A stretch of DNA of 9,053 nucleotides from JBCCSZ01 sp039199225. Its GTDB lineage: Bacteria; Bacteroidota; Bacteroidia; Chitinophagales; Saprospiraceae. Where the stretch lies: the NCBI GenBank assembly GCA_039199225.1, contig JBCCSZ010000316.1, forward strand, positions 1 through 9,053. The letters run 5' to 3'. This document shows positions 1 through 5,359 of this stretch, piece after piece. The translations under genes were made by a program, and so were the position numbers. Below the pieces are notes generated by a model. It was not told where the DNA came from. It ran no database searches and worked only from the letters and a program-made list of their open reading frames with translations. The stretch's first letter is position 1. Every line of letters begins with the position of its first letter.

Positions 1-586
1 ACGTTCCCAATACCTTAACAGTGGCTCCTTCCATTTCTATGATGAAGGGATGCTCTGTATCTCTGGCCACGTCGAAGAAAGCTTCGCCGTCCAGCCGTAC
101 CCGACGTTCTGTATTTTTGAATTCCTCTGGAAATTCTAACTTGGTATTGGAGTTGATGGAAACAACCGTACCATCAGATAATAGCTTAGCGTCACCTTTT
201 TGAGCATTTGTCTGAGCTACCTGCCACACTTCCCCAGAAGACTGGCTGGTGTACTGCCAAAGCCCGAACAAGCCAAAGGCAAGCGTAGCCGCAACAGCTA
301 TCCGAAGGAAAAGGCTACGAGAGCGCACCGTCAGCGTCGGTGCCTTTTTATCTGCTTCCTTCGCTGCAGCTATTCGCCCTTTGAGTCGGCTGAGACCCTG
401 CTCAACCGAAGGGTCGAAATCAGGCGCATAAGACTCACTTGCTTTCCAGGCTTCTGCAATCCTGGATGCCAGGTCTTCATTTGCAGAATCGTCCTCCATC
501 CAATCTTTCAACCGAACTTCGTCCTGCTGATCCAACTGGTCAGTAAGCTGTCTGTGCAATAAATTAATAAATCGCTTTTGTTCCAT
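1..586 (-). CDS. FecR-family anti-sigma factor, C-terminus cut by window edge
   Basis: Reading the minus strand from the ATG at 586-584, the frame stays open for 195 codons to the left edge, so only the N-terminal part is present. The first ~90 residues are hydrophilic and helical (start MEQKRFINLLHRQL), as in the cytoplasmic sigma-binding part of FecR proteins. Residues ~93-110 form one hydrophobic membrane segment (LRIAVAATLAFGLFGLW). From ~120 the periplasmic FecR domain begins, with recognisable motifs: LLSDGTVVSINSNTKLEFP (135-153), VRLDGEAFFDVARD (163-176), HPFIIEMEGATVKVLGT (179-195). Family members control a partner ECF sigma factor, often in response to a TonB-dependent outer-membrane receptor. 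The partner is almost certainly the sigma gene 69 bp upstream on the same strand, probably in one operon. Any receptor gene would lie beyond the left edge. The identification is secure; the signal sensed cannot be told. Confidence 0.93.
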   Translation of the reverse strand, partial: MEQKRFINLLHRQLTDQLDQQDEVRLKDWMEDDSANEDLASRIAEAWKASESYAPDFDPSVEQGLSRLKGRIAAAKEADKKAPTLTVRSRSLFLRIAVAATLAFGLFGLWQYTSQSSGEVWQVAQTNAQKGDAKLLSDGTVVSINSNTKLEFPEEFKNTERRVRLDGEAFFDVARDTEHPFIIEMEGATVKVLGT

Positions 587-655
587 ACTACTAACGCTAT
601 TTGCGCATTGTCTTTAGAATTAGAGACACAAAATTGGTGGCTCCCCCCTACCCTA

Positions 656-1252
656 TCAACCCAAAAAGAACGAAAAAACGTCGCTTAGTATCCAAAATAC
701 AATGATTTTGGGCAGTTGAGTACCAATGGCAGCCTGCAAATATTTTAAAGCTTTGGAAATTTGATTCTCCACTGTTTTGATGGAAATGTCCAGATGTGCT
801 GCGATTTCGCGGTAGGACATGTCCTCAAATCGACTGAGCATAAACACCAAACGACAGCGCTCCGGCAATCGCTCTATGGCCTGATGAATGCGTCCCTCCA
901 ACTCGGCTACCTCTAGTTTTTGTAAGGCACTAATCTGGTCCGAACGCATCTCCGGGTGGGCCGCCTCATCCTCGAAGCTCATCTTTTGATCCCGGATGTA
1001 ATTCAACGACTTGTTGATTGCTGAGCGTCGCAAATAAGCCTTCAAGGAAGTCTGAACATTCAGTTTGTCTTTTTTGCGCCACAAATCAAAGAAAACCTCC
1101 TGCGCCAAATCTTCTGCAGTGGCTGTGTTGGGCAGCAACCGATAGATGACCCGGCAAATGAATTTGTAGTATTGCCGAAACAATAAGTCAATGGCCTTTT
1201 CACTGTCTCGCTCAAAAAGTGTTAACCAATCTTTGTCTACCTGTGGAATCAT
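656..1252 (-). CDS. RNA polymerase ECF sigma-70 factor (FecI-like, Bacteroidota type)
   Basis: A complete 198-residue protein, normal length for an ECF sigma factor. Sigma region 2 spans ~20-90, with the region 2.2 core-binding helix AEDLAQEVFFDLWRKKDKL at 46-64. A linker (91-118) follows, then region 4 at ~120-172, containing LPERCRLVFMLSRFEDMSYR and the DNA-binding helix-turn-helix REIAAHLDISIKTVENQISK (~148-167). The C-terminus ends in a hydrophobic tail (IIVFWILSDVFSFFLG), often seen in this Bacteroidota subfamily. The start ATG (1252-1250) gives the standard N-terminus; no clear Shine-Dalgarno is seen, which is normal in this phylum. The gene lies upstream of the FecR-like gene on the same strand, the usual order for a sigma/anti-sigma pair. 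A weak promoter candidate on the minus strand is TTTG (1324-1327) and TAAATTGC (1299-1306), 17 nt apart. The target regulon is unknown. Confidence 0.95.
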   Translation of the reverse strand: MIPQVDKDWLTLFERDSEKAIDLLFRQYYKFICRVIYRLLPNTATAEDLAQEVFFDLWRKKDKLNVQTSLKAYLRRSAINKSLNYIRDQKMSFEDEAAHPEMRSDQISALQKLEVAELEGRIHQAIERLPERCRLVFMLSRFEDMSYREIAAHLDISIKTVENQISKALKYLQAAIGTQLPKIIVFWILSDVFSFFLG

Positions 1253-1346
1253 GAAAGGGCTTTCAGCTCAAATTGATTTGTTGACAAAGCCAATATAGGC
1301 AATTTATCTTTTTTGGCTACTATCAAAGAATTGTAATTCACAATAT

Positions 1347-1378
1347 AAACTGCAAGACTGCAAAACTGATTGCAGTTT
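1347..1378. repeat. Partition-site repeat cluster A (TGCAGT family)
   Basis: The cluster contains ACTGCAAAACTG (1357-1368), the complement of the 12-bp core CAGTTTTGCAGT found near both par genes. It is bounded by AAACTGCA (1347-1354) and its complement TGCAGTTT (1371-1378). The 17-bp string AAACTGCAAGACTGCAA (1347-1363) recurs exactly, inverted, in cluster B at 1692-1708. It is likely part of the centromere bound by the ParG-like protein; this is inferred from repeats flanking and separating the par genes. Confidence 0.6.
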
Positions 1379-1388
1379 ATCCTAATTG

Positions 1389-1414
1389 AACGCTAGGGAG
1401 ACTCGCTTAGCGTT
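1389..1414. repeat. Inverted repeat AACGCTA / TAGCGTT
   Basis: AACGCTA (1389-1395) and TAGCGTT (1408-1414) are perfect complements around a 12-nt loop. There is no T-tract on either strand typical of a terminator. It could be an operator or a weak transcript hairpin; its function is unknown. Confidence 0.35.
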
Positions 1415-1684
1415 TGACAAGCTTGACCAAATGATGTAGTCAAACCTAGGGCAGCACACTGCTGAAATCACAGGGATGAAAGATTGGATAAGGGGGCTGA
1501 CCAAAGTGAAGATTTAGAAATGGCCAATCTCGGGCTGTGATCAAATGCATCCCTTCTAACAACTCATCCGAACTTCTTTCAGCTTTTTGCTGAGTACTGA
1601 CCGGTAGATACAAATGTAGTGCATTTAACTCCTTCCGACTAAAGGTTGGCCCTCAAAAGCTCGGGAAAACAAAAATAATGAATT

Positions 1685-1725
1685 AAACTGATTGCAGTCT
1701 TGCAGTTTTTGAGTCTTGCAGTTTT
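1685..1725. repeat. Partition-site repeat cluster B (TGCAGT family)
   Basis: TTGCAGT occurs three times (1692-1698, 1700-1706, 1716-1722), with AGTCTTGCAGTTTT repeated nearly in tandem. AAACTGATTGCAGT (1685-1698) is a direct copy of 1363-1376 in cluster A. TTGCAGTCTTGCAGTTT (1692-1708) is the exact inverse of 1347-1363. The 8-10 bp spacing of the units suits cooperative binding of a ribbon-helix-helix protein. Confidence 0.6.
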
Positions 1726-1901
1726 CTAGCTTTTTTTATTCAAAATGAGAATACTCATTGATCAATAAGGCATCAACATCGCCCTGAAGGGCATTTTTAA
1801 GCGATCTGAGCCACTTTTGGTAAAGTTACAAGCAAAACGCTGGCTAAAATAATTTCAGAGCTGATATGGCGCTGGTTTAAAATATATTAAAACAAATCAG
1901 A

Positions 1902-1957
1902 GACTGCAAAACTGAATGCCGGTTTGCAGTTTTGCAGTAAAGTAATATCTTGCAGTC
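1902..1957. promoter_or_regulatory. Repeat cluster C: probable par operator/centromere upstream of parA
   Basis: ACTGCAAAACTG (1903-1914) and CAGTTTTGCAGT (1927-1938) form a perfect 12-bp inverted repeat with a 12-bp spacer, and a further TTGCAGT lies at 1950-1956. The cluster ends about 30 bp before the parA ATG. A weak Bacteroidota-type promoter, TTTG (1923-1926), 19 nt, TATCTTGC (1946-1953), falls inside it, so binding of the ParG-like protein would probably repress parA-parB. Autoregulation is known for ParF/ParG-type systems; here it is inferred from position. Confidence 0.6.
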
Positions 1958-1986
1958 ACTTTGAAACACCAATCAATTTTTTTAAA

Positions 1987-2649
1987 ATGAAAATAGGCAT
2001 CAGCAACTTGAAAGGTGGCGTTGGAAAAACCACCATTTCGCAAAACCTAGCCGTCTGTCTGGCGCATATGGGATACAAAGTCTGTATTGTGGACACAGAC
2101 CGCAACCAGAATTCCATGGCTTGGAATGGCGCCAGGGATGAAGAGCTCCCCCAAATCTTGGTCGTAGGAGCCACAGAGTCTTCGGCCATCAACAAAACAG
2201 TGGACCAGCTCCACAACGACAATGACATCGTCATCATCGATGGAACACCCTCGCTTTCTGAAATCACTACCCGAGTAATTTTGGCATCCGACTTACTCAT
2301 CATCCCCATTCTCCCAAGTGCACACGATGTAAGGGCCATGCAGCAATTTTTTGAGCGTTACGAGCAAGCCCAAGAATTTCGCGCCGAAATACCGGCTTAC
2401 TTTTTTATCAATCGCTTTTCTCCGCAAATTCGGATACACAATAGCATTCGGGAATTGCTGCCCGTACAGTTCGAACTACCGATGATGGAAAGCAGCTTTC
2501 GCGAACGAGTAGCCTACATAGAGACGGCTGTAGAGGGCAAAGGCGTCTTTGAGCATGGCGACCCCAAGGCCAAGGCAGAGGTCGTTGCTTTCACCAAAGA
2601 GATCATGGCGTTGGCACAAAAGCATAAACTATTGGAGGTCTCTGTGTAA
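1987..2649 (+). CDS. parA: ParA-family plasmid partition ATPase (small, type Ib-like)
   Basis: A 220-residue deviant Walker ATPase that moves plasmid copies over the nucleoid together with a DNA-bound partner. The Walker A motif KGGVGKTT is at residues 9-16 with the signature lysine K9. The A' motif VDTDRNQNSMAW spans 35-46 and Walker B IVIIDGTPS 81-89. The segment IIPILPSAHDVRAMQQFFE at 105-123 is typical of ParA/Soj proteins. There is no N-terminal DNA-binding extension, so it resembles the short ParF class (~200-220 residues) that pairs with a ribbon-helix-helix protein, as the next gene encodes. The ATG at 1987 places Walker A at the normal distance from the start. An in-frame TTG at 1924 would add 21 residues encoded by repeat cluster C and is unlikely. 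The next gene starts 80 bp downstream, probably in the same operon. Expression is likely repressed through cluster C. Confidence 0.95.
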   Translation: MKIGISNLKGGVGKTTISQNLAVCLAHMGYKVCIVDTDRNQNSMAWNGARDEELPQILVVGATESSAINKTVDQLHNDNDIVIIDGTPSLSEITTRVILASDLLIIPILPSAHDVRAMQQFFERYEQAQEFRAEIPAYFFINRFSPQIRIHNSIRELLPVQFELPMMESSFRERVAYIETAVEGKGVFEHGDPKAKAEVVAFTKEIMALAQKHKLLEVSV

Positions 2650-2650
2650 T

Positions 2651-2681
2651 AACTGCAAACAGTTTTGCAGTTTTGCAGTCT
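2651..2681. repeat. Repeat cluster D: 31-bp partition repeat after parA
   Basis: This 31-bp sequence is identical to 3026-3056 after parB. It contains two overlapping CAGTTTTGCAGT cores (2660-2671, 2668-2679), giving an 8-bp period. AACTGCAAA (2651-2659) and TTTGCAGTT (2664-2672) can form a 9-bp hairpin with a 4-nt loop, one base after the parA stop. It may serve as protein-binding DNA, as an RNA hairpin between the two genes, or both. There is no run of T strong enough for a classical terminator. Confidence 0.7.
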
Positions 2682-2729
2682 AAGCGTTTTAAATAATGTG
2701 CATCAACCAACACCCGCAAATCTTGAAGA

Positions 2730-3026
2730 ATGGCTAAGAAGATAGATCTCTCCAAATTAGAACTAGGTCCGAAGAAGTCTTTGAAAAAACCAAGTCAAAC
2801 AAACATCGAAGAGGCCGTACGCAAAATTCACGAGCCAGCACCCACAGCTCAACAGCCCGCTCCTAAGCTTCCGTCTACAGAAGTGGAAAGAACTCGCCGA
2901 GTGACACTCGACATTCCTGTAAGTCTTCACAAGAAGATCAAAGCCCGTGTTTTCGATATGGATACCAGTATGAAGAAGTACTTCCTGGAACTCGCCAAAA
3001 TGGATTTAAAGGAAAGGCTATTATAA
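2730..3026 (+). CDS. ParG-like ribbon-helix-helix centromere-binding protein (ParB role)
   Basis: A 98-residue basic protein directly after parA. The C-terminal half fits a ribbon-helix-helix fold: a strand RRVTLDIP (56-63), helix 1 VSLHKKIKARVFD (64-76), a turn at MDTS, and helix 2 MKKYFLELAKMDL (81-93). The N-terminal ~53 residues (many K, P, Q, A) look unstructured. In ParG such a mobile tail stimulates the ATPase and helps repress the operon; whether this one does so is inference. Its position after a small ParA and between two exact copies of a TGCAGT-rich 31-bp repeat argues that it binds those repeats as centromere protein and autorepressor. It is not a canonical HTH ParB with a parS palindrome. 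The ATG at 2730 is the only sensible start, preceded by a purine-rich TTGAAGA. Confidence 0.82.
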   Translation: MAKKIDLSKLELGPKKSLKKPSQTNIEEAVRKIHEPAPTAQQPAPKLPSTEVERTRRVTLDIPVSLHKKIKARVFDMDTSMKKYFLELAKMDLKERLL

Positions 3027-3067
3027 ACTGCAAACAGTTTTGCAGTTTTGCAGTCTCAGCTTTGCAG
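3026..3067. repeat. Repeat cluster E: 31-bp partition repeat after parB
   Basis: Positions 3026-3056 repeat 2651-2681 exactly, starting on the last base of the parB stop codon. They contain two overlapping CAGTTTTGCAGT cores (3035-3046, 3043-3054) and the same 9-bp hairpin arms; a further TTGCAG lies at 3062-3067. The cluster sits between the partition genes and the A+T-rich origin segment, where a centromere is often found. Confidence 0.7.
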
Positions 3068-3093
3068 AAGTTCTCGACTTTTGGCAAGATTAA

Positions 3094-3219
3094 AAAGAAG
3101 AAAATTAAAACACTTTGTCCTTTAAGTCTTTTACTTATAAGTTTTATTAAGAACTTTAATAATTTATCCTTTAAGCTGCTGTTAACTAATTGATCGTTAA
3201 TAGTTTATAATCTAAAAAA
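3094..3219. other. A+T-rich segment, probable DNA unwinding element with 13-mer repeats
   Basis: The stretch is strongly A+T-rich and adjoins the first iteron. TTTGTCCTTTAAG (3114-3126) recurs as TTTATCCTTTAAG (3163-3175), with 12 of 13 bases identical, like the 13-mers melted during initiation at oriC and RK2. A 10-bp palindrome ACTTATAAGT lies at 3133-3142. Confidence 0.65.
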
Positions 3220-3443
3220 CGTAGGGCAGCATCACAAAAAAGTAGACTTACATCACAAAAGCGTAGAGATGGTGCAACAAGAGCGTAGGAATACATCTTT
3301 GAAAAGCGTAGAACGACATTGTAAAAGCGTAGGAAATCATCAAAAAGCGTAGAGTTTCATCAGAAAGCGTAGGAATACATCGAAAAACGTAGCAACACAT
3401 CTTTTACGACGTAGAAATACATCAGAAAGCGTAGAACTGCATC
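3214..3443 (+). repeat. Iteron block 1: 11 direct repeats
   Basis: Eleven units share the form AAARCGTAG-N5-CATC. Their GTAG cores start at 3221, 3242, 3263, 3285, 3308, 3329, 3349, 3369, 3389, 3411 and 3431, so spacing is 20-23 bp, about two helical turns, and all units face the same side. The unit at 3263 has lost CATC (GTGC), the one at 3308 ends CATT, and the one at 3242 lacks the C before GTAG. These are the expected binding sites of the RepA monomer. Confidence 0.9.
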
Positions 3444-3453
3444 GACTTTCGCC

Positions 3454-3607
3454 CTTTTTAGGAGTTTCAAAATAGTAGTAAAGCGTAGGGATACATCAAA
3501 AACCGTAGAAGTACATCACAATAGCGTAGACGTGCATCAAATTTTTGTAGCAAAAGCGTAGGATTACATCGAAAAACGTAGGGATACATCGGCTTTTAGG
3601 GATTTCA
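3454..3607. repeat. Spacer repeat following each iteron block
   Basis: CTTTTTAGGAGTTTCA (3454-3469) after block 1 resembles CTTTTAGGGATTTCA (3593-3607) after block 2, differing by one inserted base and a swapped GA. Both end an iteron block, suggesting the origin grew by duplication of a module or that a host factor binds there. Confidence 0.4.
3480..3590 (+). repeat. Iteron block 2: 5 good repeats plus one decayed
   Basis: GTAG cores start at 3485, 3505, 3526, 3558 and 3578, with the same AAARCGTAG-N5-CATC form as block 1. A decayed unit with GTAG at 3547 keeps the 21-bp spacing from 3526 but lacks CATC. The following good unit starts only 11 bp later, a half-turn phase shift. Confidence 0.88.
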
Positions 3608-3610
3608 TTT

Positions 3611-3619
3611 TGTGGATAA
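3611..3619 (-). promoter_or_regulatory. DnaA box (perfect TTATCCACA on the minus strand)
   Basis: TGTGGATAA on the plus strand is the exact complement of the consensus DnaA box TTATCCACA. It lies between the last iteron and the repA operator, where host DnaA is recruited in iteron plasmids. By chance a given perfect 9-mer is rare in a region this short. Confidence 0.8.
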
Positions 3620-3654
3620 AAAGCGTAATTTTTAATATGATACTTTACGCTTTT
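3618..3654. promoter_or_regulatory. Inverted half-iterons: probable repA operator
   Basis: AAAAGCGTAA (3619-3628) and TTACGCTTTT (3645-3654) are perfect 10-bp complements 16 bp apart, each carrying the iteron half AAAAGCGTA. In pSC101, pPS10 and R6K, Rep dimers bind such inverted half-iterons to repress their own gene. It sits directly upstream of the -7 element of the proposed repA promoter. Confidence 0.78.
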
Positions 3655-3667
3655 ACACTTAATTTTG
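3636..3667 (+). promoter_or_regulatory. Probable repA promoter, Bacteroidota type
   Basis: TAATTTTG (3660-3667) matches the Bacteroidota -7 consensus TAnnTTTG perfectly; TATG (3636-3639), 20 nt upstream, matches three of four bases of the -33 TTTG. Transcription would begin at about 3671-3675, giving a ~25-nt leader to the ATG at 3698. The operator arms overlap the -33 region. Confidence 0.55.
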
Positions 3668-3697
3668 ACCCAATGATTGACCAAACCCTTTTGGAGT

Positions 3698-5068
3698 ATG
3701 CCGATTATCAAGCATAACAAGCTGATCGACGCTAGTTACAAGCTGAGCAGCCGGGAGCAATTCTTCGTTTTATACCTCATTTCTCAAGTCTCCCAAAACG
3801 AAAGTAAGTTCCAGGAATATAAAATGCACTATTCCGAAATAGAGCGAATCATCAATTTTGATGGAAAACGTCGAATCGCCAATAAGAGCGAGGTTTTTCA
3901 TCTAATGGATCGGCTCAATAGTGAACCCATCATCTATGAACGTGGAAGTGTCATTGGTAAGAGTGTCTGGTTGCAGCATATGGAGCACGACACAGAGACA
4001 GATATATTCACCTTCAGCCTTTCGCAGAAGCTCAGGGAATACCTTTTACAGCTCAAGGAACACTTTACCCGCTACAATATTAGTAATATCGTATATCTCA
4101 ATGCCAATGCAGTTCGACTTTACGAGGTGCTGAAACGCTACCAATTTCGCGGAGAGTGCGAGTTGACAGTCGAAAAGATCAAATTCTATCTGGGCATCGA
4201 AGATCGCTACAACAAATTTTACGAGTTCAAGCGCTGGGTCCTGCTGCCTTCTCAAAAGGAAATTAAGAAGTATACCGACATATTCTTCGACTTTGTTCCT
4301 GCCCGCAAAGAGCGCAAACGCATCATCAGCTTGCGGTTCTACATTTACGAAAATCAACCAACGCACTCAAAAGATACCATTCACCTTCTTGAGCGCCTCG
4401 ACGGCCAAGCTGGCGAAGCCAAACCTCCGTCGTCTGGCAAAAGAGAGGTCAGCACTGATGAGCGACTTGCAGAACTCAGTCTTACCCAACAGGAAGCCTT
4501 TCGCTATTTAAAAGATAAGGGAGTTAATCAAGGCATTATCCTAGATCAGATTTTGCCCCATCCCAAAGTACGCTATCTACCTCTTCAGGCTTATGAAGAC
4601 ATATATGTTAAGGCGGTTTGGAAGTTTTTCTCTGATAAAACCACTGTTGCCAAGAACAAAAGGGCTGGTGCTTTCGTAAGCTGGTGGAAAAACGGTCGGT
4701 TAACCGAAGATGGCCTGCATGCCCATATGATTGAATTGATCATTCGCCGAAAAAAGGCAATGAGTGAGGAAGAGCGTCACCGAAGAGAGCTGATTCGCGA
4801 AGGGCGAGACCTCAACGAGTCGAGCAATTCCTCTTCAAATACCAGTGAATGGGGTAGTAGTATGGGGCATTTTGACATAGAGCAATTCAAACTCCGTCAT
4901 CCGAAGCGCTATCAAAGTATTTTGAAGAAGATTAAATCGGATTACGAACGGACCTTTGAACAAGTGGGGGAGTCCTTCAATCCAATGAAATACCGAAAGG
5001 CCATCGAAGATAAGGTATTCTACGAATGCCAGGCATGGCTATCGACCCAAAAATCGACCAATCGATAA
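3698..5068 (+). CDS. RepA replication initiator, Rep_3 (RepB) family with long C-terminal extension
   Basis: A 456-residue initiator that binds the iterons and opens the origin. The N-terminus IIKHNKLIDASYKLSSREQF (3-22) starts the first winged-helix domain (to ~115). The second winged helix runs from ~116 to ~216 and includes LKEHFTRYNISNIVYLNANA (119-138), VRLYEVLKRYQF and the basic segment RKERKRIISLRFYIYE (203-218), all typical of the Rep_3 superfamily. Many Rep_3 proteins end near 230-320 residues. Here a hydrophilic linker (220-252) leads to about 200 further residues with no family I recognise, containing YVKAVWKFFSDK, AGAFVSWWKNG and a charged helix EEERHRRELIREGRD. The ATG at 3698 is preferred over an in-frame TTG at 3677 because the predicted transcript starts near 3673 and the family N-terminus begins here. 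Expression is probably autorepressed at 3618-3654. Confidence 0.93.
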   Translation: MPIIKHNKLIDASYKLSSREQFFVLYLISQVSQNESKFQEYKMHYSEIERIINFDGKRRIANKSEVFHLMDRLNSEPIIYERGSVIGKSVWLQHMEHDTETDIFTFSLSQKLREYLLQLKEHFTRYNISNIVYLNANAVRLYEVLKRYQFRGECELTVEKIKFYLGIEDRYNKFYEFKRWVLLPSQKEIKKYTDIFFDFVPARKERKRIISLRFYIYENQPTHSKDTIHLLERLDGQAGEAKPPSSGKREVSTDERLAELSLTQQEAFRYLKDKGVNQGIILDQILPHPKVRYLPLQAYEDIYVKAVWKFFSDKTTVAKNKRAGAFVSWWKNGRLTEDGLHAHMIELIIRRKKAMSEEERHRRELIREGRDLNESSNSSSNTSEWGSSMGHFDIEQFKLRHPKRYQSILKKIKSDYERTFEQVGESFNPMKYRKAIEDKVFYECQAWLSTQKSTNR

Positions 5069-5260
5069 AGGAGTCCAACAAGCTATTTGTACATACTGGA
5101 TAGCAAATCGTCTCAGGAAAAATTAGAAGCCTCGGTAGAGGGGCTAAAACCAGAGATTATCGCAACCTTCTTTTGTCGTTTTCAACTCAGATTCTATACA
5201 ATTCCGGACATTTTTTCGGATTAGTTTTTGATACTTTAGAGTTTGGAATGGCGTTTTCTT

Positions 5261-5279
5261 AAAAGCGTAGAAAAACATC
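5261..5279 (+). repeat. Isolated iteron downstream of repA
   Basis: AAAAGCGTAGAAAAACATC has the full AAARCGTAG-N5-CATC pattern of the origin iterons, in the same orientation, about 1.7 kb from the main array. A RepA site away from the origin could act in plasmid pairing (handcuffing), titration or local transcription control. Confidence 0.75.
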
Positions 5280-5294
5280 ACGATAAACAGACGA

Positions 5295-5359
5295 AAAACC
5301 CTTCTTCCTGAGTGAAGGCCATCGATTTCTAAATAAAGTTGCGATTCGCGAAGGGTTTT
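5295..5359. repeat. 10-bp inverted repeat AAAACCCTTC / GAAGGGTTTT
   Basis: The arms at 5295-5304 and 5350-5359 are perfect complements with a 45-nt spacer. CCTTC (5300-5304) could instead pair with GAAGG (5314-5318), so two exclusive hairpins are possible. The right arm contains the TTTG of the proposed downstream promoter. Confidence 0.5.

Larger units (their letters stand above)
1253..1923. other. Non-coding region between the sigma operon and the partition cassette
   Basis: No credible gene is seen on either strand over about 670 bases. The region holds upstream signals for the leftward sigma gene and, on the right, two complete clusters (and the start of a third) of the TGCAGT motif family annotated separately. 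It also holds a small hairpin at 1389-1414 and a 5-bp hairpin CAGCA-cac-TGCTG at 1452-1464. The stretch 1415-1680 otherwise shows nothing recognisable. Confidence 0.6.
3094..3655. other. Iteron-type plasmid replication origin (oriV)
   Basis: In order, the segment has an A+T-rich stretch (3094-3219), a first block of 11 directly repeated iterons (3214-3443), a short spacer, a second block (3480-3590), a DnaA box (3611-3619) and inverted half-iterons just before repA. Each element matches what is known from iteron plasmids such as pSC101, RK2 and R6K: initiator sites, host DnaA site, easily melted DNA and an autoregulatory operator beside the initiator gene. No gene is visible here. Confidence 0.88.

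Noticed and set aside
21..562. Plus-strand open frames over the left end
   Set aside because: They are antisense to the FecR-like gene, which has clear family motifs on the minus strand.
1924..1986. Upstream TTG start for parA adding 21 residues
   Set aside because: The extension is encoded by repeat cluster C, and the ATG at 1987 puts Walker A at the normal position for ParA.
3214..3590. Regularly spaced repeats that could suggest a CRISPR array
   Set aside because: The conserved part is only ~13-14 bp within 20-23 bp units, there are no 30-bp unique spacers and no cas genes, and a Rep gene with DnaA box adjoins. These are iterons.
3677..3697. Upstream TTG start for repA adding 7 residues
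   Set aside because: The likely transcript begins around 3673, leaving no leader for this start, and the family N-terminus fits the ATG at 3698.
3496..3720. 74-residue minus-strand open frame across the iterons
   Set aside because: Its sequence is produced by the repeats and A+T-rich DNA; there is no protein-like pattern.
5123..5145. Hairpin AGCCTC / GAGGGGCT after repA as a terminator
   Set aside because: The stem is bulged and is followed by AAAACCAG with no T-run, so it does not support rho-independent termination.
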